A stretch of DNA of 64,000 nucleotides from Halogeometricum rufum (GTDB lineage: Archaea; Halobacteriota; Halobacteria; Halobacteriales; Haloferacaceae), in the NCBI RefSeq assembly GCF_900112175.1, contig NZ_FOYT01000001.1:1302001-1366000 (forward strand), given 5' to 3'. Of the stretch, positions 43,937 through 53,106 are shown in pieces; the first letter of the stretch is position 1; each line of letters starts with the position of its first letter. The notes beneath the pieces were generated by a model. It saw only the letters and a list, made by a program, of their open reading frames with translations, did no database searches and was not told where the DNA came from. The translations under genes and the position numbers were made by a program.

Positions 43937-45462
43937 TAATAGAAGCGCTCATCGCCGCGACGTTCGTCGCCGCGCTGGTCGTGTTCGTCGCTCCCGACGA
44001 GTACGCCGGCCGGCTGGCGGCCGCGCTCAGTCTGGTCCCGGTTCTCGGGAGCCTCTGGATGTGGGCACAGTACGACGCGAGCGGGAACGCCCTTCTGGGC
44101 GGGTCCATCGCGTTCGAGACGGACTTCGTCTGGCTCGCGCTGGGCGGACTCGACGTGCACTGGTTCGTGGGCGTCGACGGCATCAGCCTCCCGCTCGTCG
44201 TCCTCACGACGATTCTCACGACGCTGGCGATCGTCAGCGCGTGGACGCCCATCGACGTGCGGCAGTCGCAGTTCTTCGGCCTGATGCTGTTCATGGAGGC
44301 GAACCTCATCGGCGTGTTCACCGCGCTGGACTTCTTCGTCTGGTTCATCTTCTGGGAGGCCGTGCTGGTGCCGATGTACTTCCTCATCGGCGTCTGGGGC
44401 GGCGCCCGCCGCAAGTACGCGGCTATCAAGTTCTTCGTCTACACGAACATCGCGTCGCTCGTGATGTTCATCGGCTTCATCGCGCTCGTGTTCGGCCTCG
44501 GCGACTCCGTGTCGTCGCTGCGCCTGCCCGAAATCGCGATGGCCTTGCGGGGCGGCGAACTCGGGAGCTTCGCGGGGCTGAACGCCGAGACGCTGAAACT
44601 CGTCGCCTTCGTGGCGATGTTCGTCGGCTTCGCCGTGAAGGTGCCCGTCGCGCCGCTTCACACGTGGCTGCCGGACGCTCACGTCGAAGCCCCGACGCCG
44701 GCGTCCGTGATGCTGGCCGGCGTCCTCCTGAAGATGGGGACGTACGCGCTGCTGCGGTTCAACTTCACGATGATGCCGGACGTGGCGAAGGCGCTCGTCG
44801 TCCCCATCGCGGTCATCGCGGTCATCAGCGTCATCTACGGCGCGGTGCTCGCGTTGGCCCAGCAGGACCTCAAGCGCATCGTCGCCTACTCGTCCGTGTC
44901 GTCGATGGGCTACGTCATCCTCGGACTCGTCGCGTACACGACGTACGGCGTCGGCGGCGCGACGTTCCAGATGGTCGCACACGGCCTCATCTCCGGACTG
45001 ATGTTCATGGCCGTCGGCGTCATCTACAACACGACGCACACGCGGATGGTCGGCGACATGTCGGGCATGGCCGACCGGATGCCCGTCACCGCGGGCATCT
45101 TCGTGGCGGGCGCGTTCGGCTACATGGGGCTGCCCCTGATGGCCGGCTTCGCCGGGGAGTTCTTCATCTTCCAGGGCGCGTTCGCCTCCACCGTCCACTC
45201 CGCGATGCCGCTGTTCACGGCGGCGGCGATGTTCGGCATCGTCATCGTCGCGGGCTACCTGCTGTTCGCGATGCAGCGCACGCTGTTCGGGCCGTTCCGG
45301 TTCGACGGCGACTACGAGGTCACCGAGGCGCCCGTCCACGACGTGGCGCCGCTTGCGGTGCTCCTCCTCCTCGTCATCGTCCTCGGCGTGGCGCCGGACC
45401 TGTTCTTCCAGATGATTCAACAGGCAGTTAATCCGATTCTCGAGACGGGAGGTGGCGTCTGA
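43933..45462 (+). CDS. nuoM: NADH-quinone oxidoreductase subunit M
   Basis: 509 residues, about 14 membrane helices. GVDGISLPLVVLTTILT, FWEAVLVPMYFLIGVWGG and KVPVAPLHTWLPDAHVEAPTP are the NuoM antiporter motifs. ATG 43933 lies in the nuoL stop; the stop overlaps nuoN by one base. Confidence 0.97.
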   Translation: MIIEALIAATFVAALVVFVAPDEYAGRLAAALSLVPVLGSLWMWAQYDASGNALLGGSIAFETDFVWLALGGLDVHWFVGVDGISLPLVVLTTILTTLAIVSAWTPIDVRQSQFFGLMLFMEANLIGVFTALDFFVWFIFWEAVLVPMYFLIGVWGGARRKYAAIKFFVYTNIASLVMFIGFIALVFGLGDSVSSLRLPEIAMALRGGELGSFAGLNAETLKLVAFVAMFVGFAVKVPVAPLHTWLPDAHVEAPTPASVMLAGVLLKMGTYALLRFNFTMMPDVAKALVVPIAVIAVISVIYGAVLALAQQDLKRIVAYSSVSSMGYVILGLVAYTTYGVGGATFQMVAHGLISGLMFMAVGVIYNTTHTRMVGDMSGMADRMPVTAGIFVAGAFGYMGLPLMAGFAGEFFIFQGAFASTVHSAMPLFTAAAMFGIVIVAGYLLFAMQRTLFGPFRFDGDYEVTEAPVHDVAPLAVLLLLVIVLGVAPDLFFQMIQQAVNPILETGGGV

Positions 45463-46982
45463 TGGTCGACGCAGTCGCGCTCCAGTCCGGTGCGCTCCCC
45501 GACTGGACGGCCGTCGCTCCGGCGCTCATCCTCGCGCTGACGGGCCTCCTGCTGCTCGTCGTCGACAGCATCAAGCCCGGCGAGTCGGAGAACAGCGCGC
45601 TCTTGGCGTCGGTCGCGACGGCGGGGTCGCTATTCGCGTTCGGCGTGGCCGGCTGGTTCCTCATCCAGGGGACCGGACAGGCCCGGACGGGCGGCGCCAT
45701 CACGCTGTACGGTGACGCTCTCGTCGTCGACGGGATGAGCCTGTTCTTCACGCTCATCTTCACCATCGTCGCGGCGATGGTCTCCATCGCCTCGCTCGAC
45801 TACCTGGCCGACCAGGAGTATCAGGGCGAGTTCTACTCGCTGGTGGTGTTCGCCGCCACCGGCATGACGCTGATGTCGATGTCGAACTCGCTGGCGACGG
45901 CGTTCGTCAGCCTCGAACTCGCGTCGCTGCCGTCGTACGCCCTCGTGGCGTTCCTGAAGAAGAACAGAGGCAGCGTCGAGGCGGGCCTGAAGTACTTCCT
46001 CATCGGCGCGCTCTCCTCGGCGGTGTTCGCGTTCGGTATCAGTCTCGTGTACGCCGCCACCGGCTCGCTGCTGCTCCCGGAAATCGCGGCGGCCGTCGGC
46101 GGCGCGAGCGAGATGGCCGGCGTCCTCGGTATCGGCGTGCTGATGCTCCTCGGCGGCTTCGCGTTCAAGACGGCCTCCGTCCCGTTCCACTTCTGGGCGC
46201 CGGAGGCGTACGAGGGCGCGCCCGCGCCCGTCTCGGCGTTCCTCTCGTCGGCCTCGAAGGCCGCCGGGTTCGCCATCGCGTTCCGCGTCTTCGTCGAGGC
46301 GTTCCCGCTGGGTCAACTCCCCGCGGGCGTCGAGTGGGTCGTCGCGTTCCAGATTCTCGCCGTCGTCACGATGACGCTCGGGAACTTCGCCGCGGCCACG
46401 CAGGAGAACGTCAAGCGCATGCTGGCGTACTCCTCCATCGGTCACGCGGGCTACGCGCTCATCGGTCTCGCGGCCCTCACGGCCAACGGACCGAACGGCG
46501 ACGTCCTCGGCGCGTCGATGGCGCACCTCATGGTGTACGGCTTCATGAACACCGGCGCGTTCCTGTTCGTCGCGCTGGTCGAACACTGGGGCGTCGGCAA
46601 GACGTTCGAGGACTACAACGGCCTCGGCGCCCGCGCGCCGATGGCGAGCGTCGCCATGAGCGTGTTCATGTTCAGCCTCGCCGGCCTGCCACCGTTCGGC
46701 GGCTTCTTCTCGAAGTACGCCCTGTTCTACTCGGCCATCGAGTCCGGGTTCTGGTGGCTCGCCGCCGTCGGCGCGATAAACAGCGCGCTGTCGCTGTTCT
46801 ACTACAGTCGCGTCGTCAAGGCGCTGTGGATAGAGGACGCGTCGCCGTCGCTCGAACTCGGGTCGAAACCGGTCGGGCTGTACACGGCCGTCATCTTCGC
46901 CGCCGTCGGGACGCTGCTTCTGCTCCCGGCGTTCCAGCCCGTCATCGAGACGGCACAGACCGTCGCCACCGCGCTGTTCTGA
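45462..46982 (+). CDS. nuoN: NADH-quinone oxidoreductase subunit N
   Basis: 506 residues, about 14 membrane helices. SLELASLPSYALVAFLK, FKTASVPFHFWAPEAYEGAPAP and AYSSIGHAGYALIG are the NuoN antiporter signatures. It ends the operon; the following gene is on the opposite strand. Confidence 0.97.
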   Translation: MVDAVALQSGALPDWTAVAPALILALTGLLLLVVDSIKPGESENSALLASVATAGSLFAFGVAGWFLIQGTGQARTGGAITLYGDALVVDGMSLFFTLIFTIVAAMVSIASLDYLADQEYQGEFYSLVVFAATGMTLMSMSNSLATAFVSLELASLPSYALVAFLKKNRGSVEAGLKYFLIGALSSAVFAFGISLVYAATGSLLLPEIAAAVGGASEMAGVLGIGVLMLLGGFAFKTASVPFHFWAPEAYEGAPAPVSAFLSSASKAAGFAIAFRVFVEAFPLGQLPAGVEWVVAFQILAVVTMTLGNFAAATQENVKRMLAYSSIGHAGYALIGLAALTANGPNGDVLGASMAHLMVYGFMNTGAFLFVALVEHWGVGKTFEDYNGLGARAPMASVAMSVFMFSLAGLPPFGGFFSKYALFYSAIESGFWWLAAVGAINSALSLFYYSRVVKALWIEDASPSLELGSKPVGLYTAVIFAAVGTLLLLPAFQPVIETAQTVATALF

Positions 46983-47040
46983 GCGCGGCCGGCGAACGAT
47001 TTCGTTCGGTTCGCGGTCCGTTCTCCCGTTCGCTCTCGTC

Positions 47041-47439
47041 TTACGCCGTCTCCGAAATCGGCTCGGCGAGGAGTTCGCTGAGCGCGCTCGCGACTTCCTC
47101 GGAGTGTCGCTCCGTGATGCTGTCCGTCGTGACGAACACGCCGTGTTGGTTCCGCGTGACTCGCGTCATGTAACCGTTCTCGAACGCCCGCACCGTGTAC
47201 TCGTAGTTGCCGAGTTCCGACCCTCGGTACGCCCGCGCGGCGCGGAACCCGTCCGTCTCGTGCTCGACGAATCCGGCCAGATCGGCGTCGGATTCGAGGT
47301 CAGACCGGAGATAGATCTGTTGGAATCTGGTGGGAGTGAAGTAGGTGATACTCCTGAGACTGTCTCCGACGGCCGTCCGGCAGGCGGCCCGAATCGACTC
47401 GGACAGGTCGGACGACACGAGGTCAGGGTCGGCATCCAT
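47041..47439 (-). CDS. Conserved small haloarchaeal protein (DUF7522-like)
   Basis: 132 residues, no membrane segment. GDSLRSITYFTPTRFQQIYLRSDLESDADLAGF and YEYTVRAFENGY resemble a haloarchaeal family that I believe is DUF7522, recalled and not checked. Function unknown. I start at ATG 47439, which has an AATTATG box about 30 bases upstream; ATG 47469 would add ten codons. Convergent with nuoN. Confidence 0.7.
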   Translation of the reverse strand: MDADPDLVSSDLSESIRAACRTAVGDSLRSITYFTPTRFQQIYLRSDLESDADLAGFVEHETDGFRAARAYRGSELGNYEYTVRAFENGYMTRVTRNQHGVFVTTDSITERHSEEVASALSELLAEPISETA

Positions 47440-47540
47440 GACGTGCGTTACCACACGTGCGTCGGGCATAATTCCATCGCCGGACGAGGGCCGAACCACA
47501 GGACGGTAGGGTTTTGCCGGGCGGGGCCGACAGACGAGGT

Positions 47541-49010
47541 ATGCAACGGCGGTTGGTCCTCGGGTGCGGGTCGGCCGCGGAACGGGCCGTCGAACGGTTG
47601 GCCGAGTGGCCCGGCGAGTTGACCGTCCTCTCCCGGCGGACGGACGTCGTCGACTCGTTCCGAGAGGACGGCGTCGCCGCCGAACGGTGCGTGCCCGACG
47701 AGGAGGAGGAGTACCCCGACGCGGTGGACGTGGTGTTCGTCGCCAGCGACGACGCGGCCACGAACCTCGACGCCGCACGTTCGGCGCGGGCGCGGTTCCC
47801 CGACGCCTACGTCGTCGCCTACGTCGGCAGCGACGCCAACGCCGACACGCGGGCCGAACTCACGGCCGCCGCGGACCGACTCGTGGACGCGCGGACGATT
47901 CTCGTGGACCGACTCGGCGAACTGACCGAGGGGACGGCGGCCGACCGACTCCACCGACTGTTCCGCATCCTCAAGAGCCTGAACGGCCCGCTCGCCGTCG
48001 TCATGCACGACAACCCCGACCCGGACGCCATCGCGAGCGCCCTCGCCCTCGTCCGAATCGCAGAGAGCGTCGGCGTCGACGCCGACCCGTGCTACTACGG
48101 CGACATCTCCCACCAGGAGAACCGTGCGCTGGTGAACCTGCTCGACATCGACCTGGTGAACCTCGAACGCGGGGGGAACGTCGACGGCTACGACGGCGTC
48201 GCCCTCGTGGACCACTCCCGCCCGGGCGTGAACGACGGCCTGCCGGCGGACACCGCGGTGGACATCGTGGTGGACCACCACCCGCCGCGGGCGCCCGTGG
48301 AGGCCCGGTTTCTCGACCTCCGGCGGGAAATCGGCGCGACGAGTACGCTGATGACCGACTACCTGCGCCGCCTCGACGTCGAACCGGGCGCGACGGTGGC
48401 GACGGCGCTCCTGTTCGGCATCCGCATCGACACGCGCGACTTCACCCGCGAGGTGTCGCCGTCGGACTTCGAGGCGGCGGCCTGGCTGGTACCGCACGCC
48501 GACCTCTCGACGCTCCAGCGAGTGGAGTCGCCGAGCATGAGTCCGGAGGTGCTGGAGACGCTGGCGCGCGCCATCCAGAACCGCGACGTGCGCGGCGACG
48601 CGTTGGCGACGAACGTCGGCGAGATTCGGGACCGGGACGCCCTCGCGCAGGCGTCCGACCGCCTGCTCGACATGGACGGCATCCGTCTGGTCGTCGTCTA
48701 CGGCTTCAAGGACGGCACCGTCTACGTCTCCGGACGGGCGCGCGGGACGGACGTGGACCTCGGCGAGACGCTCCGCGACGCCCTCGGCCCCATCGGGAGC
48801 GCGGGCGGCCACGCGGACATGGCGGGCGCGCAGATTCCGCTCGGCATCCTCGCGGACGTGGGCGAGGACTCCCGCGAGTCGCTGTCCCGCGTCGTCACGG
48901 ACGTCATCTCCGGGCGCGTGTTCGAGACGCTCGAAGACGCCACGCGAACGCTCGACGTGGACGAGGGCGGGACCGACCTCGCGTTCGAGTTCCCGATGGA
49001 CGAGTGGTGA
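47541..49010 (+). CDS. DHH family phosphoesterase with nucleotide-binding-like N-terminal domain
   Basis: 489 residues. Residues 1-110 look like a Rossmann TrkA-N-type domain (LVLGCGSAAERAVERL). The DHH phosphoesterase part has DNPDPDA (157-163) and DHH (245-247), followed by a DHHA1-like end with GSAGGHADMAGAQIP. The enzyme probably cleaves a nucleotide, cyclic dinucleotide or nanoRNA with Mn or Co. ATG 47541 has a GTTTTGCC box 27 bases upstream; the earlier in-frame ATG at 47514 overlaps that box. Confidence 0.88.
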   Translation: MQRRLVLGCGSAAERAVERLAEWPGELTVLSRRTDVVDSFREDGVAAERCVPDEEEEYPDAVDVVFVASDDAATNLDAARSARARFPDAYVVAYVGSDANADTRAELTAAADRLVDARTILVDRLGELTEGTAADRLHRLFRILKSLNGPLAVVMHDNPDPDAIASALALVRIAESVGVDADPCYYGDISHQENRALVNLLDIDLVNLERGGNVDGYDGVALVDHSRPGVNDGLPADTAVDIVVDHHPPRAPVEARFLDLRREIGATSTLMTDYLRRLDVEPGATVATALLFGIRIDTRDFTREVSPSDFEAAAWLVPHADLSTLQRVESPSMSPEVLETLARAIQNRDVRGDALATNVGEIRDRDALAQASDRLLDMDGIRLVVVYGFKDGTVYVSGRARGTDVDLGETLRDALGPIGSAGGHADMAGAQIPLGILADVGEDSRESLSRVVTDVISGRVFETLEDATRTLDVDEGGTDLAFEFPMDEW

Positions 49011-49055
49011 GCGGCGGGGGTCACCCTTTTGCCGCCACCCGCCGTACGGACGACG

Positions 49056-49844
49056 ATGAGCGGGAAGGCTGCCGTCGAAGACTACATGACGAGAGAAGTA
49101 CAGACGGTGTCTCCCACGGACTCCGTCGCAGACGTGGCGAAACGCATCGTCGAGAGCGACGGACACAACGGCTTTCCGGTGTGTGAGGGTCGGAAGGTCA
49201 AGGGATTCGTGACCGCTCGTGACCTCCTCCTGGCGGACGACGAAGCGCTCATCTTCACCGTCATGTCCGAGGACATCATCGTCGCCCACCCCGACATGGG
49301 GGTGAACGAAGCCGCGCGCGTCATCCTCCGGTCGGGCATCCAGAAACTCCCCGTCGTGGACGACGCGGGCAACCTCGTCGGCATCATCTCCAACACCGAC
49401 GTCATCCGCTCGCAGATAGAGCGGGCGACGCCGGAGAAGGTGGGGAAACTGATGCGGACGCTCGAACAGATTCACGGCATCACGGTCCACCAGGAGCGCG
49501 ACGCCGTCGAGTTGAGCGACCTCATCCCGACGCAGGCCCGCGTCTACGCCGACGAACTCGAGGGCCGACAGTACGAACTCGAACGCGGGCTGGCGGAACC
49601 GCTCGTCGTCATCGACAACGAGGGCACCCTCCTCCTCGCCGACGGCCACCACCGGGTGATGGCCGCCGACCGACTCGGCATCGAGGAGATGGACGCCTAC
49701 GTCATCGTCGTCGACGACCCCATCGAACTCGGGATGCAGCGAACCGCCGAGAAGGAGGGGTTGGAGTCCATCGCGGACATCGACGTGGTGGACTACGCCC
49801 GACACCCGCTGGTGGAGACGACGAAGCGACTGCAACAGGACTGA
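49056..49844 (+). CDS. CBS domain plus ParB-like (SerK-related) protein
   Basis: 262 residues. Two CBS domains (about 7-60 and 67-122) bind adenine nucleotides in related proteins. A ParB/sulfiredoxin-fold domain follows (about 145-225) with the loop LLADGHHRVMAADRLG. Archaeal free-serine kinase (SerK) shares this ParB fold, so a small-molecule kinase is a real alternative to a chromosome-partition role, despite the usual ParB name. It follows the DHH gene by 45 bases with its own CTTTTGC box. Confidence 0.83.
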   Translation: MSGKAAVEDYMTREVQTVSPTDSVADVAKRIVESDGHNGFPVCEGRKVKGFVTARDLLLADDEALIFTVMSEDIIVAHPDMGVNEAARVILRSGIQKLPVVDDAGNLVGIISNTDVIRSQIERATPEKVGKLMRTLEQIHGITVHQERDAVELSDLIPTQARVYADELEGRQYELERGLAEPLVVIDNEGTLLLADGHHRVMAADRLGIEEMDAYVIVVDDPIELGMQRTAEKEGLESIADIDVVDYARHPLVETTKRLQQD

Positions 49845-49874
49845 ACGGCGGTCATCGGCGGCGCGGCGCGTCCG

Positions 49875-50105
49875 TCAGCCGTCGACGTCGTACTCGTCCT
49901 GCCACGCGGCGACGGCGTCTCGCGCGTCGGCTTCGGTGTCGAACCGCTCCCGCCGGTAGCCGCGCCCCTCGGGCGACTGGTGGAGACGGTCTAATCGGAC
50001 CGTCCAGGTGTCGTCCGGACTGCGCCGGAGTCGGACGGTCACGACGCCGTCGCTTCGCTCCCACTCCGTGACTCGGTCGTCCGCGCGGACTTCCTGCCAA
50101 CTCAT
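49875..50105 (-). CDS. Small haloarchaeal protein (DUF7543-like)
   Basis: 76 residues, soluble. SWQEVRADDRVTEWERSDG, the strand WTVRLDRLHQSPEG and an end helix AVAAWQDEYDV resemble a conserved small family I remember as DUF7543. The role is unknown. It is transcribed away from the zinc-ribbon gene upstream, about 100 bases apart on the same strand. Confidence 0.72.
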   Translation of the reverse strand: MSWQEVRADDRVTEWERSDGVVTVRLRRSPDDTWTVRLDRLHQSPEGRGYRRERFDTEADARDAVAAWQDEYDVDG

Positions 50106-50203
50106 GCGTTCTCGTCCGCCGCGAGCGCACCTGATTCTTGCTCTCCGTCCCCGGGGCGCGGTGCGTACGGCCGCGTCGTCGGTGCGCCGAACGGGCCGCC
50201 GAG

Positions 50204-50380
50204 TCAGTCGAGCGCTCTCGTCGTCGTCCGCGCCGACGAGTCGGCGCCCGCGAGCGGGCCGGTTCGGGCGCCACAGCCCGGGCACTCGGGGTAACCGAGC
50301 GAGTCGTAACTGAGCGCGTCCGCACGTTCGAGTTCGCCGCAGGCCACACACTCGAAGTACGAGGTCCATTCGAACGTCAT
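50204..50380 (-). CDS. 58-residue zinc-ribbon micro-protein
   Basis: Two CxxC pairs, ECVACGE (10-16) and ECPGCGA (35-41), space as a rubredoxin-like zinc ribbon of about 45 residues. The tail is short and threonine-rich. ATG 50380 to TGA 50204; an AT-rich tract lies about 20-30 bases upstream. Haloarchaea encode many such CPxCG micro-proteins with roles in stress and swarming, but no family name can be given from sequence. Confidence 0.72.
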   Translation of the reverse strand: MTFEWTSYFECVACGELERADALSYDSLGYPECPGCGARTGPLAGADSSARTTTRALD

Positions 50381-50519
50381 GTGGTATCATTCGTGGTGAT
50401 AGTCTTTGTTAGCGACCGCTTACCACGGCGTTCGCGGCGGGTCGCGCTCCCCTCACGGCGGGCCGGCGTCCCCGGGCGTACCGGTGGGTTCATCCTCGAT
50501 TCGTCCTCAGGTGGGAGTA

Positions 50520-51854
50520 ATGAGCGTGGACAGCTCCCGCCGGGCGCTCGCCGTCGTCTTCGTCATCGTCTTCGTCGACCTGCTGGGGTTCGGCATCCTC
50601 ATCCCGGTCATCCCGCTGTACGCGCTCTCGTTCGGCGCGACGGAGTTCGTCGGGAGCCTCCTCATCGCCTCCTACTCCGCGATGCAGTTCGTCGCCGCGC
50701 CGTTCCTCGGCCGCCTCTCGGACGCGCGCGGCCGCCGGCCCGTCCTCCTGCTGTCACTCACGGGGTCGGTGCTCGCGTGGACGATGTTCGGCCTCGCCGG
50801 GTCGCTGGCGGTGCTGTTCGCCGCCCGGATGCTCGCGGGCGCGATGGGCGGCAACATCGCGACGGCGCAGGCGTACATCGCCGACGTGACGCCCCCGGAG
50901 GACCGCGCCCGCGGCCTCGGACTGCTCGGCGCGGCGTTCGGTCTCGGCTTCATCTTCGGGCCGGCGCTGGGCGGGTTCTTCGCCAGCGAGTTCGCCGTCG
51001 CCGCCGCCGGGTCGGTGTTCCCGGCGTGGCTCCCCGCGACGGAGTTCTCCCTGCCCAGTTTCGCCGCCGCCGCCATCACGGGCGCGAACCTCGTCGCCGC
51101 GTACTTCCTGTTGCCCGAGTCCCGGCCGCCGGAGGCGCGCGCGGCGTCCCGCGAGGCCGACGGCGAGTCGCGTCTGGCCGAGTTGGCCGACGCCCTCCGC
51201 ACGCGCGGACTCGGGACGCTCGTCGTCTCCTTCTTCCTCGTCTCCTTCGCGTTCTCCGCGCTGGAGAGTCAGTTCATCTTCCTCACGAACGACCAGTACG
51301 GCTACGGCGCGACGGAGAACGCCGTCCTGCTCACCTACTTCGGCGTCGTCATCGCCGTCGTGCAGGGCGGGCTCATCGGCCCGCTCACGGACCGCTACGG
51401 CGAGTACCGCATCGCCATCGTCGGCGCGGCGATACAGGTGTTCACGCTCGCGGCCGTGCCGTTCGCCCCCCTCCTCGGCGAGTATCTCCCGTCGGTCGGT
51501 CCGCTGCTCCCCGTCGGCCCGACGCTCCCGGCGGCCGTCGTCGCCCTCGCGTTCGTCGTCACGCCGCTTGCCTTCGGCAACGCCGTGACGAACGTCTCGC
51601 TGAACACCCTCGTCTCGCGCTCCGCGGCCGCGGACGAACAGGGCGGCGCGTTCGGCCTGACGCAGAGCGCGGGCAGCCTCGCGCGGACGTTCGGCCCCGC
51701 CCTCGCGGGACTGCTCTACACCGCCGTCGACTTCTGGGCGCCGTTCGTCCTCGGCGGCGCGCTCATGATTCCCATCGTCGTCCTCCTCGCGCGACTCGAC
51801 GTGTCGCTGCTGTCCGGGGCGGGAGAGACGACGCCCGCCGAGACGCCGGAGTGA
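50520..51854 (+). CDS. MFS transporter
   Basis: 444 residues, about 12 membrane helices. GRLSDARGRRPVLLL is the classic loop 2-3 motif, and RMLAGAMGGNIATAQAYIADVTPPEDRARGLG shows a TetA/Bmr-like drug-H+ antiporter subfamily. Substrate unknown. The acidic or charged central loop (about 205-222) is short. ATG 50520 lies after GGGAGT, a weak ribosome site. No regulator neighbours it. Confidence 0.9.
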   Translation: MSVDSSRRALAVVFVIVFVDLLGFGILIPVIPLYALSFGATEFVGSLLIASYSAMQFVAAPFLGRLSDARGRRPVLLLSLTGSVLAWTMFGLAGSLAVLFAARMLAGAMGGNIATAQAYIADVTPPEDRARGLGLLGAAFGLGFIFGPALGGFFASEFAVAAAGSVFPAWLPATEFSLPSFAAAAITGANLVAAYFLLPESRPPEARAASREADGESRLAELADALRTRGLGTLVVSFFLVSFAFSALESQFIFLTNDQYGYGATENAVLLTYFGVVIAVVQGGLIGPLTDRYGEYRIAIVGAAIQVFTLAAVPFAPLLGEYLPSVGPLLPVGPTLPAAVVALAFVVTPLAFGNAVTNVSLNTLVSRSAAADEQGGAFGLTQSAGSLARTFGPALAGLLYTAVDFWAPFVLGGALMIPIVVLLARLDVSLLSGAGETTPAETPE

Positions 51855-51917
51855 GTCGCCGGACAGAGCGGGTGGACGGTTCCGCCGGACGGCGGACGGT
51901 GCTGCGACGGCCGAGAC

Positions 51918-53006
51918 TCAGGCCGCGACGGCACCGTCCGGGCCGTCGTCGTCGCTCTCGCCGTCGCCGTCGTCGCTCCCCTCGCCCACTCCCTGTGAGG
52001 ACGCGCCGACGAGGTCCAGTCCGGGGTCCAGTCGCCCGAGGACGTACAGCGCGTAGTACCGGAGGAAGACGACGACGGGGACGAGGACGAACGCGCTGGC
52101 GAGGGCGACGGTGGCGAGGTAGCCGACGGCGACGACGCCGAGCAGCGCCCACCCGAGGAGCGAGAGGCCGCCCGCAGACGCGGCGGCGACGGCTATCGCG
52201 CCGCCGACGAGGACGAACGGCAGGGCGACGAGGACGGCGACGAACAGCGTCGCGGCGGCGAACACCGCGCCGACGATGACGCCGGCGGAGACGCGAATCA
52301 CGACGTACAGCGCGAACTCCTCCCACTCCGTGCGGAGCGTCGGGGCGAGTCGCCGCCAGCCGTCGACGACGCCGCAGTCCGCCGCGAGCATCGTCGGCAC
52401 GACGAAGTCGGCGGTCAGGCGGAACAGGAGGGCAACGAGGAGGGCGACGGCGACGCCGAGGAGGAGAACGGGCAGGAGAGCCACGAGGGCGGCCGGGCCG
52501 AGCGAGACGCCGCCGAGGAGGACCACGGCGGCGGGCGCGCCGACGACGAGGAGTGCGAGGAGGAGGACGCCCGCCTCGAAGCCGAACAGGCGGAGGCCCT
52601 TCCCGAACCGCTCGCGGAACGGGCGGCGGACGCGCACCGTCCGGTCGGCGAGGGCGGTGACGAGGACGAACTCCATCACCGCGGCGACGAGCGAGAACAC
52701 GAGGGCGAGGAGGACGACGACGGCGGCGACGGCCGCGACGCCGTACGCGAGCGTCCGCGCGTCGGGGAGCGTCCCCGGGTCTATCGGCGGCATCCCGTCG
52801 AGGAAGCCGTCGAACGCGCCGAACGCCGGCGCGCCCGGGGTGACGGAGCCACCGACGTTGGCGTTCACCGAGACGTTGCTCGCGCCGGCGCCGACGAAGA
52901 CGACGACGAGGGCGAGGCGGAGCCACGTCCCGAGGGCGAACGGGAGGAGGAGGTCCGCCGTCGCCTCGCGCGCGTCGTCCAGCGAGTCGATGGCGTGCCA
53001 CGACAT
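51918..53006 (-). CDS. DUF7544-like haloarchaeal membrane protein
   Basis: 362 residues with about seven membrane helices. It begins with a short amphipathic start WHAIDSLDDAREATADLLLPF, like a haloarchaeal family I recall as DUF7544. The C-terminal 30 residues are acidic and probably cytoplasmic. Function unknown. A GTTTTATC box (53031-53038) is centred about 28 bases before ATG 53006, shared with the divergent M24 gene promoter region. Confidence 0.78.
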   Translation of the reverse strand: MSWHAIDSLDDAREATADLLLPFALGTWLRLALVVVFVGAGASNVSVNANVGGSVTPGAPAFGAFDGFLDGMPPIDPGTLPDARTLAYGVAAVAAVVVLLALVFSLVAAVMEFVLVTALADRTVRVRRPFRERFGKGLRLFGFEAGVLLLALLVVGAPAAVVLLGGVSLGPAALVALLPVLLLGVAVALLVALLFRLTADFVVPTMLAADCGVVDGWRRLAPTLRTEWEEFALYVVIRVSAGVIVGAVFAAATLFVAVLVALPFVLVGGAIAVAAASAGGLSLLGWALLGVVAVGYLATVALASAFVLVPVVVFLRYYALYVLGRLDPGLDLVGASSQGVGEGSDDGDGESDDDGPDGAVAA

Positions 53007-53106
53007 ACGCGTCGCTGCGTCGGGTGAGGGGATAAAACGCCGGGACCGCGCCTCCGCGGGCGGCCGGTCCCCGCACGTTCTTTAGCGGAGACGCGGAACG
53101 TCCGGT

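Noticed and set aside
41951-45420. Long minus-strand frames opposite nuoL and nuoM, looking acidic and histidine-rich
   Set aside because: Complementary shadows of strongly conserved Nuo subunits; the E, R, H and D runs arise from the codon bias of the real genes.
47448-49835. Minus-strand frame of 795 codons opposite the DHH and CBS-ParB genes
   Set aside because: Mirror frame of two convincing genes; no motif, no promoter and no sensible start.
49056-49844. Chromosome partition (ParB) role and a nearby origin
   Set aside because: No ParA, no parS-like repeats and no Orc1/Cdc6 gene nearby; the CBS-ParB fusion fits a SerK-like or nucleotide-sensing protein better.
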